From: Streptomyces camelliae
GTDB lineage: Bacteria; Actinomycetota; Actinomycetes; Streptomycetales; Streptomycetaceae
DNA: 64,000 nucleotides
Direction of reading: 5' to 3'
Assembly (NCBI RefSeq): GCF_027625935.1
Contig: NZ_CP115300.1
Location: 3,348,001-3,412,000 of the forward strand
In this document: in pieces, positions 16,386-24,903 of the stretch
Layout of the letters: every line of letters begins with the position of its first letter
Position numbering within the stretch: position 1 is the stretch's first letter
Notes under the pieces: generated by a model
What the model saw: only the letters and a program-made list of their open reading frames with translations
What the model was told of the DNA's origin: nothing
The model's database searches: none
Translations under genes and position numbers: made by a program

Positions 16386-18047
16386 TCAGGGCCGCACCAG
16401 TATTCGTGTGACCCCGGCGACCAGCGTCGTGGCTAGTGTCCAGCCACTGATGATGAGCGCATAGGTCAGCACCTGACTGGACCCGCTCGGATTCCACGCG
16501 CCCGATTGACCGAGGCTCACTACCGGCACCAACAGGTCGAGCGTGTAGGCGACCGGGTTGAAATGCGGGCCGCCCGTGCCCAGCGGTGCGGGGTGGTGGG
16601 AGGCGAAGTAGACCGATCCGGCGGCGAGCAGGCCCAACAACCACAGCCCGGCCAACCACGGCCGATACCCGTACCCGACCGTTGCGTCCTGGAGAAGGCC
16701 CCATGCTTTCGCCGGCACGCCCGCTGCCTCACGTCGCCGCCGCTGCTGGGCCAGCAGCACCCGCCGCGACTCGCCGTCACGCCCCACCGCGCGGTAGCGC
16801 GCGGCCAGCTGCTCGTAAGGCTGAGGCTGATACGCGTCACGAGCCAGCCACGGCAGTCGCCTCCCGGCCGTCGGCAACGGCATCAGTTCGTCATAGACGA
16901 AGCCGTCCAGGCGCAGCTTGTCGGGCCAGGACGCGGCGTCGTCCTCGAACGTCGTAGTCCGTGCCCGCCGCAAGTCCAAGCTGTGCGCGGTGAATCCCTC
17001 ATTGCAGAACATCGCCCCTTCGACGCGCGCGCCGGAGGCGTCGAGCGTGCCCAGTCGCGCACCGCTCAGTGTCAGCGGCCCGATGACACGGGCCGAGTTG
17101 AGCCGGACCGCGCCCGAAGTCGTGACGCCCGAAAGGTTGACCCCGCCCTCGACCGAGATGTGGTCTGCGCGCAGCGCCGTTTGGCCGTGGTCGTCCACCA
17201 GGTCGGCGTCGGGCAGCATGAGTCCGCCCTTGATCGTGGCGTCGCTGAGGTCGACGCCGCCGGTGACGGTGAACCGGTTCTTCGCTCGGGTGTTGCCACG
17301 GCGGGCGAACATGCCGGTGTCGACGCGCAGCCCCTGCGCCAGCAGGGCAGGCGTGGGTGGGCGGTTGGGCTCCTCGTGGGTGATCCGGGCGCCGTCCAGA
17401 TGCAGGTATCCGCCGATGCGCGCGCCGGGGAGCCGGAACTGTCCGTCGAGGACGACGTCGTGGCAGTACATCGCGGTGTCGACGACGAGCAGGTCGCCGT
17501 TGATGGCGGTGCGCGGCGGCGTCCAGTCGGCGTCAGGGTCCGGTGGTTCGGGCGGGGGCGCGGTGATCGTGGTCCCGCTGATTTCGATCTCGAAGACGCG
17601 TGCCGCGTAGAGGCTGAGCCGGCCGAGGCGGCAGCCCTCCATCTGGAATTCGCCGCGGATCTCGGCGCGGTTGGCTTCCAATACGGTGAGGTAGCAGCCG
17701 CGCAGGCGCACGCTGCGCGTCTCGGCTTCGGCGAGGTCCAGGCCGTCGTCGAAGCAGCAGTGCTCGAAGTCGAGTGCGTAGGGGACTTGCGTGTGGGCGA
17801 GCGTGAGTCGCCCGACGACACGAGCGCCGGCCAGTTTGACCCCCGCGCCGCCGTTCGCATCGGGCCCGCTGCCAGTCAGCAGCGCCGCGATCACCTCGGC
17901 GCGAATGTCGCGGGTGCGCGGCCACGACGTCGCTTGGCCGGGGCCGTCGTCGGGTCGGGAGCGCAGGTCGACCAGGGCGCCGGTGGGAAAAGCGTGCCAG
18001 AGCCGCTCCTCGGTGGCCGTCAGGGTGCTGATCTGGAAGCCGCTCAC
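16386..18047 (-). CDS. Beta-helical membrane protein (often named membrane-associated oxidoreductase)
   Basis: This 553-residue protein has a long N-terminal part (about residues 60-400) with irregular pentapeptide-like strands (VKLAGARVVGRLTLAHTQV, GGVNLSGVTTSGAVRLNSAR). It suggests a right-handed beta helix. Two or three membrane helices follow near the C-terminus (WLAGLWLLGLLAAGSVYFAS and LTYALIISGWTLATTLVAGV). Streptomyces proteins of this kind carry the label membrane-associated oxidoreductase, but I see no cofactor motif that supports a redox activity. The function is unknown. The gene stands alone between the ECF41 pair and an IS630 remnant. Confidence 0.75.
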   Translation of the reverse strand: MSGFQISTLTATEERLWHAFPTGALVDLRSRPDDGPGQATSWPRTRDIRAEVIAALLTGSGPDANGGAGVKLAGARVVGRLTLAHTQVPYALDFEHCCFDDGLDLAEAETRSVRLRGCYLTVLEANRAEIRGEFQMEGCRLGRLSLYAARVFEIEISGTTITAPPPEPPDPDADWTPPRTAINGDLLVVDTAMYCHDVVLDGQFRLPGARIGGYLHLDGARITHEEPNRPPTPALLAQGLRVDTGMFARRGNTRAKNRFTVTGGVDLSDATIKGGLMLPDADLVDDHGQTALRADHISVEGGVNLSGVTTSGAVRLNSARVIGPLTLSGARLGTLDASGARVEGAMFCNEGFTAHSLDLRRARTTTFEDDAASWPDKLRLDGFVYDELMPLPTAGRRLPWLARDAYQPQPYEQLAARYRAVGRDGESRRVLLAQQRRRREAAGVPAKAWGLLQDATVGYGYRPWLAGLWLLGLLAAGSVYFASHHPAPLGTGGPHFNPVAYTLDLLVPVVSLGQSGAWNPSGSSQVLTYALIISGWTLATTLVAGVTRILVRP

Positions 18048-18147
18048 GGCATTCGAGCATCGCTGGACAGGGTCGGCAGCGCAAGGGGATTGCCTGCGCG
18101 ACGGACGATCGCGGCGGGCGAGTTTCCGACGACGGCGTTTCGCGACG

Positions 18148-18569
18148 TCATGGCGGTAGCAGGTGGAAGGTCAGGCCGGTCTCCGCGACGAAGCCGTCGA
18201 GGACGACGGGCCGGTACTGAAGGCGCTTGAGTCGGTTGCGGTTCAGCGTCTCCAGCGCATCGACGGTGAGCGCGGCCAGTTGGCCAGGCTGCGTTTGACG
18301 TGGGACCACACGCCCTCGACCGGGTTCAGGCTTGACCTGCGACTTCGTACTGAGCTCGCACCGCTGCCCAGCGGGCCCCGGCTTGCCGGCGCCGCCGTCC
18401 CGCCGCGCTCGAAGTCAGCCCTCCACCGGTATACCGACCGCACCGTCACCCGCAGGCGCTTGGCGATCTCCGAAGGCGTGACGTCCTCGACGAACATCGC
18501 GGCAGCCTGCATCCGCAATGCCTCACAGTGTGCCCGCCCCGCGGCGTCACCGCCCGCCGCCTCGCGCAT
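18148..18569 (-). pseudogene. Internally deleted and frameshifted IS630-family transposase
   Basis: The frame starts with an intact helix-turn-helix region (FVEDVTPSEIAKRLRVTVRS, about residues 27-50). It then jumps directly from GTAAPASRGPLG to the C-terminal LNPVEGVWSHVKRSLAN of IS630 transposases, so the DDE core between them is lost. After LAN the original reading resumes one base over (ALTVDALETLNRNRLKRLQY) and ends LLPP-stop at 18148. It cannot encode an active enzyme. It lies next to the second BldK-type operon, at the edge of the first island. Confidence 0.8.
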
Positions 18570-18753
18570 ATCTCACATCAACTGCATAGCGCCTCAGGGC
18601 CGTTCGTCAGCACGGTGAACCTCGGCGAGACGACATCAAAGCGCCGTCGTCAGCAGTCAGTTGGACCCTCGTCATGCAAGACGATGTACCAGTCCAGGCC
18701 CCGCCCGAGAAGGCGGAACCCACAGATTGATCACGACTCGATACGCGCCCTGG
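18570..18753. other. Short gap with possible mobile-element debris
   Basis: No gene is recognised here. Local frames are short and the base composition is less biased than in neighbouring genes. It joins the IS630 remnant to the end of the second BldK-type operon. Confidence 0.35.
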
Positions 18754-19869
18754 TCAGTCGGCATCCTCCTCCAACGCCGCCAGCGCCGGGTCCAGGACGA
18801 TGTCCTCCTCGCGTTCGACGGTCGGGTCCTCCGGGAAGTGGCAGGCCGTCAGATGGCCCTCGTGGTTTCCGGAGAGCCGGACCAGCGGGGGTTCCTCGGT
18901 CGCGCACTTGTCCTGTGCCTTCCAGCAGCGGGTGCGGAAGCGGCAGCCGGACGGCGGGTTGATCGGGGACGGGACGTCACCGGCCAGCCGGATGCGCTCA
19001 CGCGCGGTGCCCTCCTCCTCCGTGAGGTTCACCTCGGGTACGGCGGACAGCAGGGCGTGGGTGTAGGGGTGGCGCGGGCGGGCGTAGATGGACTGGCGGT
19101 CGCCGACCTCGATGATCTTGCCCAGGTACATGACGGCGACGCGCTGCGAGAAGTGCCGGACGATCGCCAGGTCGTGCGCGATGAAGACGAACGCGATGCC
19201 CAACTCGTTCTGCACCTGCTGGAGCAGGTTCACGACCTGCGCCTGGATCGACACGTCCAGGGCCGAGACCGGCTCGTCCGCCACGATCAGCTTCGGCTCC
19301 AGCGCCAACGCCCTCGCCACGCCGATGCGTTGCCGCTGGCCGCCGGAGAACTCGTGCGGGAAGCGGTTGAAATGCTCCGGATTCAGGCCGACGATCTCCA
19401 GCAGCTCACGGACCCGCTTCTCCCGGCCACCCTCCGGTTCGATCCCGTTGATCTCCATCGGGCCCGAGACGATCTTGCCGACCGTCTGCCGCGGGTTCAG
19501 CGACGAGTACGGGTCCTGGAAGATCATCTGGATCTCGGAGCGGATCGGCGCCAATTCCCTGCGCGTCGCGTGGCTGATGTCCCGGCCCCGGTACGTGATC
19601 GAGCCGGACGTCGGCTCCAGCAACCGCGTGATCAGCCGGCCCGTGGTCGACTTGCCGCAGCCCGACTCGCCGACCAGCCCGAAGCTCTCGCCCGCGTGCA
19701 CGGTCAGGTCGATGCCGTCCACGGCCTGGACCTGGCCGACGGTCCGGCGGATCGGGAAACCGCCCTTGACCGGGAAATGCTTGGTCAGTGCCGAGACCTG
19801 AAGCAGCGGCTCCCGGTCCGCGCCGGTGTTCTCCTCGCGCGGGGCCGGAAGGACCTGTTCCTCTGTCAT
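18754..19869 (-). CDS. BldK-type transporter ATP-binding protein (OppF family), second operon
   Basis: This 371-residue ATPase closely resembles the protein at 9566-10624. The segment from HFPVKGGFPIRRTVG through FSGGQRQR and LIVADEPV is nearly the same, with identical runs such as EIVGLNPEHFNRFPHE. It has an extra acidic N-terminus (MTEEQVLPAPREENTGADRE) and an extra acidic C-terminus (AALEEDAD). Walker A is GESGCGKS, and the oligo_HPY tail has CRFRTRCWKA. It is the last gene of the second five-gene operon and should work with the OppD-type subunit encoded 19 bases upstream. Confidence 0.94.
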   Translation of the reverse strand: MTEEQVLPAPREENTGADREPLLQVSALTKHFPVKGGFPIRRTVGQVQAVDGIDLTVHAGESFGLVGESGCGKSTTGRLITRLLEPTSGSITYRGRDISHATRRELAPIRSEIQMIFQDPYSSLNPRQTVGKIVSGPMEINGIEPEGGREKRVRELLEIVGLNPEHFNRFPHEFSGGQRQRIGVARALALEPKLIVADEPVSALDVSIQAQVVNLLQQVQNELGIAFVFIAHDLAIVRHFSQRVAVMYLGKIIEVGDRQSIYARPRHPYTHALLSAVPEVNLTEEEGTARERIRLAGDVPSPINPPSGCRFRTRCWKAQDKCATEEPPLVRLSGNHEGHLTACHFPEDPTVEREEDIVLDPALAALEEDAD

Positions 19870-19888
19870 GCCGGTGACCTCCTATGAC

Positions 19889-20911
19889 CTAGCCCAGTCG
19901 GGGCTTGATCTCCTCGATGAAGATGGTCCGCTTCTGCTCACCACTCAAGTGACAGGCCGACGCCCGGTCGGGGGCGAGGAGCGGACGCTCGCGTACGCAG
20001 CGGCCGGCGGCCGCCACCCGGTCCTGGAACGTGCAGCGGGGGTGGAAGCGGCAGCCGGACGGCGGGGTGAGCAGCGAGGGCGGCGTGCCGGGGATCGGGG
20101 ACAGCCGGGCGCCGAGGTCGGAGTCCAGGCGCGGCATCGAGTGCAGCAGGCCCCAGGTGTACGGGTGCTGGGGCGCGCGCAGCACCTCGCCGGTGGTGCC
20201 CCGCTCCACCGCGCCGCCCGCGTACATCACCATGATGTCGTCGGCCATGTCGGCGATCACCCCCAGGTCGTGGGTGATGAAGATGATGCCGGATCCGAAC
20301 TCCTGTTGCAGGTCCTTGAGCAGATCGAGAATCTGCGCCTGCACGGTCACGTCGAGGGCGGTCGTCGGCTCGTCGGCGATGAGCAGGTCGGGGTCGCAGA
20401 CCAGCGCCATGGCGATCATCGCGCGCTGGCGCATTCCGCCGGAGAACTGGTGCGGATAGTCCTTCGCCCGCTCCCTGGGGTTCGGGATGCCGACCTTGCC
20501 GAGCATCTCCACGGCCCGGTCCCACGCCGCCTTCTTCGAGGCACCGGTGTGCTTCATGTACGGCTCGGCGATCTGCCGGCCGACGGTGTAGTACGGGGAG
20601 AGCGCGGTGAGCGGGTCCTGGAAGATCATGGCGACCTTGTTGCCGCGCAGCTTCTCCAGCTCGGCCTCGCGGGCGGTGGTCAGCTCCCGTCCGTCCAGCA
20701 GGATCTCGCCCTCGATCGTGGTGAACATGGGGTTGTGCAGGCCGAGGATGGTCAGGTTGGTCACGGACTTGCCCGAGCCGGACTCCCCCACGATGCCGAG
20801 CGTCCTGCCCCGCTCCAGGTCGAAGGAGAGCCCGTCCACGGCCCGTACGACGCCGTCCTCGGTCCGGAAGCTGACGTGCAGGTCCCGCACGGACAGGAGA
20901 GGGATGCTCAT
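19889..20911 (-). CDS. BldK-type transporter ATP-binding protein (OppD family), second operon
   Basis: This 340-residue ATPase has Walker A GESGSGKS near residue 42, signature FSGGMRQR, Walker B LLIADEPT and FITHDLGV, with a C-terminal CRFHPRC motif. Its N-terminus is shared with the first-operon protein ([20 protein letters not shown] there, [20 protein letters not shown] here). It starts 12 bases after the DppB-type permease stop. Together with the OppF-type partner it energises peptide import. Confidence 0.94.
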   Translation of the reverse strand: MSIPLLSVRDLHVSFRTEDGVVRAVDGLSFDLERGRTLGIVGESGSGKSVTNLTILGLHNPMFTTIEGEILLDGRELTTAREAELEKLRGNKVAMIFQDPLTALSPYYTVGRQIAEPYMKHTGASKKAAWDRAVEMLGKVGIPNPRERAKDYPHQFSGGMRQRAMIAMALVCDPDLLIADEPTTALDVTVQAQILDLLKDLQQEFGSGIIFITHDLGVIADMADDIMVMYAGGAVERGTTGEVLRAPQHPYTWGLLHSMPRLDSDLGARLSPIPGTPPSLLTPPSGCRFHPRCTFQDRVAAAGRCVRERPLLAPDRASACHLSGEQKRTIFIEEIKPRLG

Positions 20912-20923
20912 CGGGGTCTCTCC

Positions 20924-21904
20924 TCAGGACAGCCGCACGCGCGGGTCGATGAAGGCGTACGTGGTGTCGACGATGATGTTGAACAGCAGGATCATGGTGG
21001 CGGAGAAGAGCATCACGCCGAGCAGCAGCGGCAGGTCGCTGAAGAAGACGGCCTGGACGGCGAGGTTGCCGAGGCCGGGCAGGCCGAAGGTGTACTCGGT
21101 GATGATGGCGCCGCCGAACAGCGAGCCGAGGTCGATGCCGAAGATGGTGACGATCGGGATCAGCGAGCCGCGCCAGGCGTAGCGGAAGAAGACGTAACGC
21201 CGGGACATGCCCTTGGCGCGGGCGGTGCGGACGTGTTCCTCCTGGAGCTGTTCGATCATCGAGGACCGGGCCATACGGGTGTACTGCGCGGCGAAGATCG
21301 TGGACAGCACCACCCAGGGGATGATCAGGCCGTTGAACCAGCTGACGGGGTCATGGGTGAACTCGTTGTAGGCGGGCTTGTCGAACCAGTGGGTCTGGTA
21401 GACGAGGACCGCGAGAGCCAGCGGGCCGAGGAAGTAGATCTGCAGCGAGCTGACGACCATGGCGCCCGCGGTGGCCGTCTTGTCGATCAGCGTGCCGCGC
21501 CGCCAGGCGGCGAGCAGCCCGGTGCCGAGGCCGACGGCCAGGAAGCACACGGCCGCGCCCAGGGTGAGCGAGACGGTGGTGGGCAGCCGGTCCATCAGCG
21601 TGCTCCAGACCTGCTCGTTGGTGTGGTACGAGTACCCGAAGCAGGGGGCGGGGCAGGGGCCCTGGGCGAACTGGCTGCTGCCCAGGGCGAGGTTGTGCAG
21701 GAAGATCCCGTACTGCTCGGTGAGGGGCTTGTCGAGGCCGAGCACATGGTGGATGTTCGCGATGCTGTCCGGGTTGCAGGTCTTGCCGCACATCAGCAGG
21801 GCCGGGTCCCGGGGCACCCCGAAGAACAGCAGGAACGTGACGATGCTCAGCAGGAACAGGATGACGACGGCACCGATGATCCGGCGCACGAGGAAGCGCA
21901 GCAT
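20924..21904 (-). CDS. BldK-type oligopeptide permease (DppB family), second operon
   Basis: This 326-residue permease has exactly the length of its paralogue at 7472-8452. It starts MLRFLVRRIIGAVVILFLLS and has the same cysteine pattern in the first external loop (MCGKTC, PCPAPC). The EAA loop is HVRTARAKGMSRRYVFFRYA and the C-terminus is FIDPRVRLS. The open frame continues far upstream into the lipoprotein gene, but the ATG at 21904 matches the family. It lies 32 bases after the lipoprotein stop. Confidence 0.92.
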   Translation of the reverse strand: MLRFLVRRIIGAVVILFLLSIVTFLLFFGVPRDPALLMCGKTCNPDSIANIHHVLGLDKPLTEQYGIFLHNLALGSSQFAQGPCPAPCFGYSYHTNEQVWSTLMDRLPTTVSLTLGAAVCFLAVGLGTGLLAAWRRGTLIDKTATAGAMVVSSLQIYFLGPLALAVLVYQTHWFDKPAYNEFTHDPVSWFNGLIIPWVVLSTIFAAQYTRMARSSMIEQLQEEHVRTARAKGMSRRYVFFRYAWRGSLIPIVTIFGIDLGSLFGGAIITEYTFGLPGLGNLAVQAVFFSDLPLLLGVMLFSATMILLFNIIVDTTYAFIDPRVRLS

Positions 21905-21936
21905 GGCAGGGCAGCTCTCCGACGTCGGCGGCCGGT

Positions 21937-23748
21937 TTACTTGATGAACAGACGGCGCGGGTCGATGCCGCCGATGACGTCGTCGTAGACGAGGCCGCCG
22001 ACCTGGGAGCCGGCGATCTGGACCTGCTTGTAGTAGGCGGTCGGGACCTCGTTGACCACCTTGGTGAGCAGGTACTTGTCGAGTTTCTCCCATTCGGCCG
22101 CGGACTTGGCCGGGTCCGTGATCAGGCTGATCCGGTCGATCTCGCTGTTCACGTGCGGGTCGTTGAGCTGCGTGTAGTTCGACGCTCCGTCGGCGATCTG
22201 GCGGCCGTCCTCCAGCGGCGGGAGCACCGTCAAGGCGGAGGGCCAGTCGGCGGACCACGCGGTGTGGAAGATGTCGTAGGGGTTGTTCAGCTTGGAGACC
22301 TGGTCGAAGTAGGTCTCGGACGGGATCTCCTGGCGCTGGACATCGAAGCCGGCCTTCTGCAGGCCCGCTGCCATGGCGGTGGAGTACTGCTGGCCCTCGG
22401 GGGTGTTCATGTAGCCGAACGTCAGCTTCAGGTGGAGTTTGCCGGCCTGCTGGAGCAGCTTCCTGGCCTTGGCCGGGTCGCCGCCGGGGTTCTTCTTCTT
22501 GCCGTACGGGTCGAAGGCGGGGTCGTAGCCGGGGACGGTCGGGGAGATCAGGCCGCCCGCGACCTCCATGGCGTCGCTGCCGCCGTAGGCCCGCACGAAG
22601 GGCGAGACCGGCAGGGCGTAGGCGATGGCCTCGCGGACCCGGATGTCCTTCATCTCGGGCTTGCTCGTGTTGATGTGCATCAGGCCGACGAAGCCCTGGT
22701 AGCCGGAGACCGTACGGGATTTGAGCTGCGGGTCGCCGAGGACGTGGGAGAGGTTGCCCGCGTCGACCTGGTTGCTGAAGCTGAGGCCGGTCCGGTCGGC
22801 CCCGCTGTCCGCGAGCAGCGCCTTGGTGGAGGTCTCGAACTGCTGGTTGAACGTGATGGTGAACCGGTCCACGTACTGGTGCCGGATCGGGTCCGTCTTC
22901 GGGTCCCAGTTCGGGTTCCTGACCAGCACCATCGATTTGCCGGACTGGAAGGACTGGATCTTGTACGGGCCGGTCGTGACCGGGTTCTTGTCGTACCTCT
23001 CCCGGGTGTCGCCCTTGGCGGAGACGACCGAGTAGCCCGCCATGGCCAGGGTGTACGGCAGATCCGGGTGGGGCTTCTTGAAGTGGAAGACGACCGTCTT
23101 CGCGTCGGGCGTCGACAGGACACTGTCCGGCAGGTGCCGGCCCTTGTACGGGCCGTCCGGAAGCAGCTTGCGGTAGTCGGTGCCCGAGGTGTCGGCGAGC
23201 CACTGCTGGAGGTAGCTCGGGCCCTGGGTGATGAAGGGCGCGAAGAGGCGCTCGACGCTCTGGCGGACGTCCGCCGAGGTGATCGGGGTGCCGTCGGCGA
23301 ACTTGATGCCGTCCTTGAGCGTGTACTTCCAGGTCCTGCCGCCGTCGGTGGTGGTGCCGGAGTCGGTGGCGAGGTCGCCGACCACCTCGTGCCGGTGCCC
23401 GTCGTCACTGGTCGTCTTGTATCCGGTCAGGCCTCTGTGGATCAGCTGCGCGACCACCATCTGGGCCTGCACGTAGATCTGGGCCGGGTCGAGATGGGCG
23501 TAGCTGTCGCGCTCCAGCACCTCCATCGTGCCGCCGGACCTGGCGCCGGGCACGGGGGCCGCGGGTCCGGTGGAGTCGGCGGCGTTCCCGAACTTGATGG
23601 GCGCCTGCTGGCTCTTGGCGTCCTGCTGGGCCTTCTTGTCGTTCGTGCCGCCGTCGCTGCCGCCCTTGCTGCAACCGGTGAGCACGAGAGCTCCGGCCGC
23701 GAGCACGGAGAGTGCGCCGTATGTGTGGCGTCCGCCCCTGATCATCAC
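21937..23748 (-). CDS. Oligopeptide-binding lipoprotein (SBP family 5), second BldK-type operon
   Basis: This 603-residue binding protein has a Sec-type lipoprotein signal with lipobox VLTGC (Cys26), unlike the twin-arginine start of the first-operon protein. A lysine/glutamine-rich linker follows, then a family 5 body (TWKYTLKDGIKFADGTPITS, PVTTGPYKIQSFQSGKSMVL). It shares with the 5589-7352 protein the segment that opens the mature domain (FGNAADSTGPAAPVPGARSG here, IGTAEDSKGPAPEVSGAKKG there). It captures peptides for the two permeases flanking it in the operon. Different binding sites are likely to give the two operons different peptide ranges. Confidence 0.92.
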   Translation of the reverse strand: MMIRGGRHTYGALSVLAAGALVLTGCSKGGSDGGTNDKKAQQDAKSQQAPIKFGNAADSTGPAAPVPGARSGGTMEVLERDSYAHLDPAQIYVQAQMVVAQLIHRGLTGYKTTSDDGHRHEVVGDLATDSGTTTDGGRTWKYTLKDGIKFADGTPITSADVRQSVERLFAPFITQGPSYLQQWLADTSGTDYRKLLPDGPYKGRHLPDSVLSTPDAKTVVFHFKKPHPDLPYTLAMAGYSVVSAKGDTRERYDKNPVTTGPYKIQSFQSGKSMVLVRNPNWDPKTDPIRHQYVDRFTITFNQQFETSTKALLADSGADRTGLSFSNQVDAGNLSHVLGDPQLKSRTVSGYQGFVGLMHINTSKPEMKDIRVREAIAYALPVSPFVRAYGGSDAMEVAGGLISPTVPGYDPAFDPYGKKKNPGGDPAKARKLLQQAGKLHLKLTFGYMNTPEGQQYSTAMAAGLQKAGFDVQRQEIPSETYFDQVSKLNNPYDIFHTAWSADWPSALTVLPPLEDGRQIADGASNYTQLNDPHVNSEIDRISLITDPAKSAAEWEKLDKYLLTKVVNEVPTAYYKQVQIAGSQVGGLVYDDVIGGIDPRRLFIK

Positions 23749-23794
23749 GAGGATCCCACCCTTCTGTGTGTCACCAGTACGTGCACGTGCCAGG

Positions 23795-24757
23795 TCAGCG
23801 CGCGGTCTTGGGATCGAAGGCGTCCCTGACCGAGTCCCCGAGGAGGTTGAACGCGACGACGAAGATGATCATCGAGACGCCGGGGAAGAACATGTAGGTG
23901 ATGTCGTTCTCCATCACCAGCTGGGTGGACGCCTTGGCGAACATCTGCCCCCAGTCCGGCGTGGGTTCGACGATGCCCACGCCGAGATAGGACAGAGCCG
24001 CCTCGGCGGTCACGAAGTTGGGCAGCAGATACGTCCCCTGCACCAGCAGCGGGGTCACGAGGTTCGGCAGGATCTCCTTGCTGATGATCCGCCACGGCGA
24101 GGCGCCGCTGACCTTGGCCGCCTCGATGAACTCCCGCTCCCGCAGGGCGAGTGAGGTGCCGCGCAGAATGCGGCCGAGGCCCATCCAGCCCAGGAACCAC
24201 TGGACCAGGATCAGGGCGAGCACCCGGACGTAGGTGGGGGTCTCGTCACGGGGGCTGACGAACAGGGAGACGACGACCGGCATGCTGGCGATGAAGAACA
24301 GCTGGGCCGGGAAGGCGAGCAGGAAGTCGATGACCCGGCCGATGAAGTAGTCGGTCCTGCCGCCGAGATAGCCGGCCGCGACCCCGAGCAGGATGCCGGT
24401 GACGACGACGGCGAGGGTGACCGCGACCGAGATCATCAGCGAGGTGCGGATGCCGTAGATCAGCTTGGTGAAGACGTCGTAGCCGTTGCCGGGTTCGAGG
24501 CCGAACCAGAACTCCCCGCTGATACCGCCGTTGGGCTTCACCGGCACACCGGCGCTGTCGAAGAGTTCCGGGCGTTCGTCCGCGTACACCGTGTACGGGT
24601 TCTTGCCGTAGAGCGTGGAGATCAGGGGGGCGAGCAGGCCAATCAGGAAGAAGAAGCCCACGACGTAGGCCGAGATCACACCCGTGCGGTCGCGTCTGAA
24701 GCGCAGCCAGACGAGCCGGCCAGGTGACCGCCCCTCGATCTTGCCAGGATTTGTCAC
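23795..24757 (-). CDS. BldK-type oligopeptide permease (DppC family), first gene of second operon
   Basis: This 320-residue permease shares layout and motifs with the protein at 4483-5511, including TLYGKNPYTVYADERPELFD and a very similar C-terminus (GDSVRDAFDPKTAR). The first helix is VISAYVVGFFFLIGLLAPLI. The EAA loop is FIEAAKVSGASPWRIISKEI. The N-terminal tail is shorter than in the paralogue. It opens the operon that runs toward the first island; typA lies upstream on the same strand, separated by a terminator. Confidence 0.92.
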   Translation of the reverse strand: MTNPGKIEGRSPGRLVWLRFRRDRTGVISAYVVGFFFLIGLLAPLISTLYGKNPYTVYADERPELFDSAGVPVKPNGGISGEFWFGLEPGNGYDVFTKLIYGIRTSLMISVAVTLAVVVTGILLGVAAGYLGGRTDYFIGRVIDFLLAFPAQLFFIASMPVVVSLFVSPRDETPTYVRVLALILVQWFLGWMGLGRILRGTSLALREREFIEAAKVSGASPWRIISKEILPNLVTPLLVQGTYLLPNFVTAEAALSYLGVGIVEPTPDWGQMFAKASTQLVMENDITYMFFPGVSMIIFVVAFNLLGDSVRDAFDPKTAR

Positions 24758-24848
24758 GGATCGCCCACTTCACCAGTAGGAATGTGACTCCACGTGTTCA
24801 CCCAATGACCCGAGCGCTGACCGCAAACTACCCCCGAAACCGGGTTGC

Positions 24849-24888
24849 AAAAAGCCCGGGCACCCCCCTTCCTGGGGGGTGCCCGGGC
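24849..24888 (-). terminator. Rho-independent terminator of typA
   Basis: A perfect 15-bp stem (GCCCGGGCACCCCCC pairing with GGGGGGTGCCCGGGC) encloses a 5-base loop. On the minus strand it is followed by TTTTT. It starts 15 bases beyond the typA stop and separates typA from the downstream permease operon. Confidence 0.92.
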
Positions 24889-24903
24889 TCAACTCGGCTT
24901 GGC

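Noticed and set aside
18661..19887. A 408-codon plus-strand frame opposite the OppF-type ATPase
   Set aside because: Shadow of the minus-strand ATPase gene.
19826..21988. A 720-codon plus-strand frame opposite the ATPase and permease genes
   Set aside because: No family resemblance; the minus strand holds two clear transporter genes and the usual codon bias.
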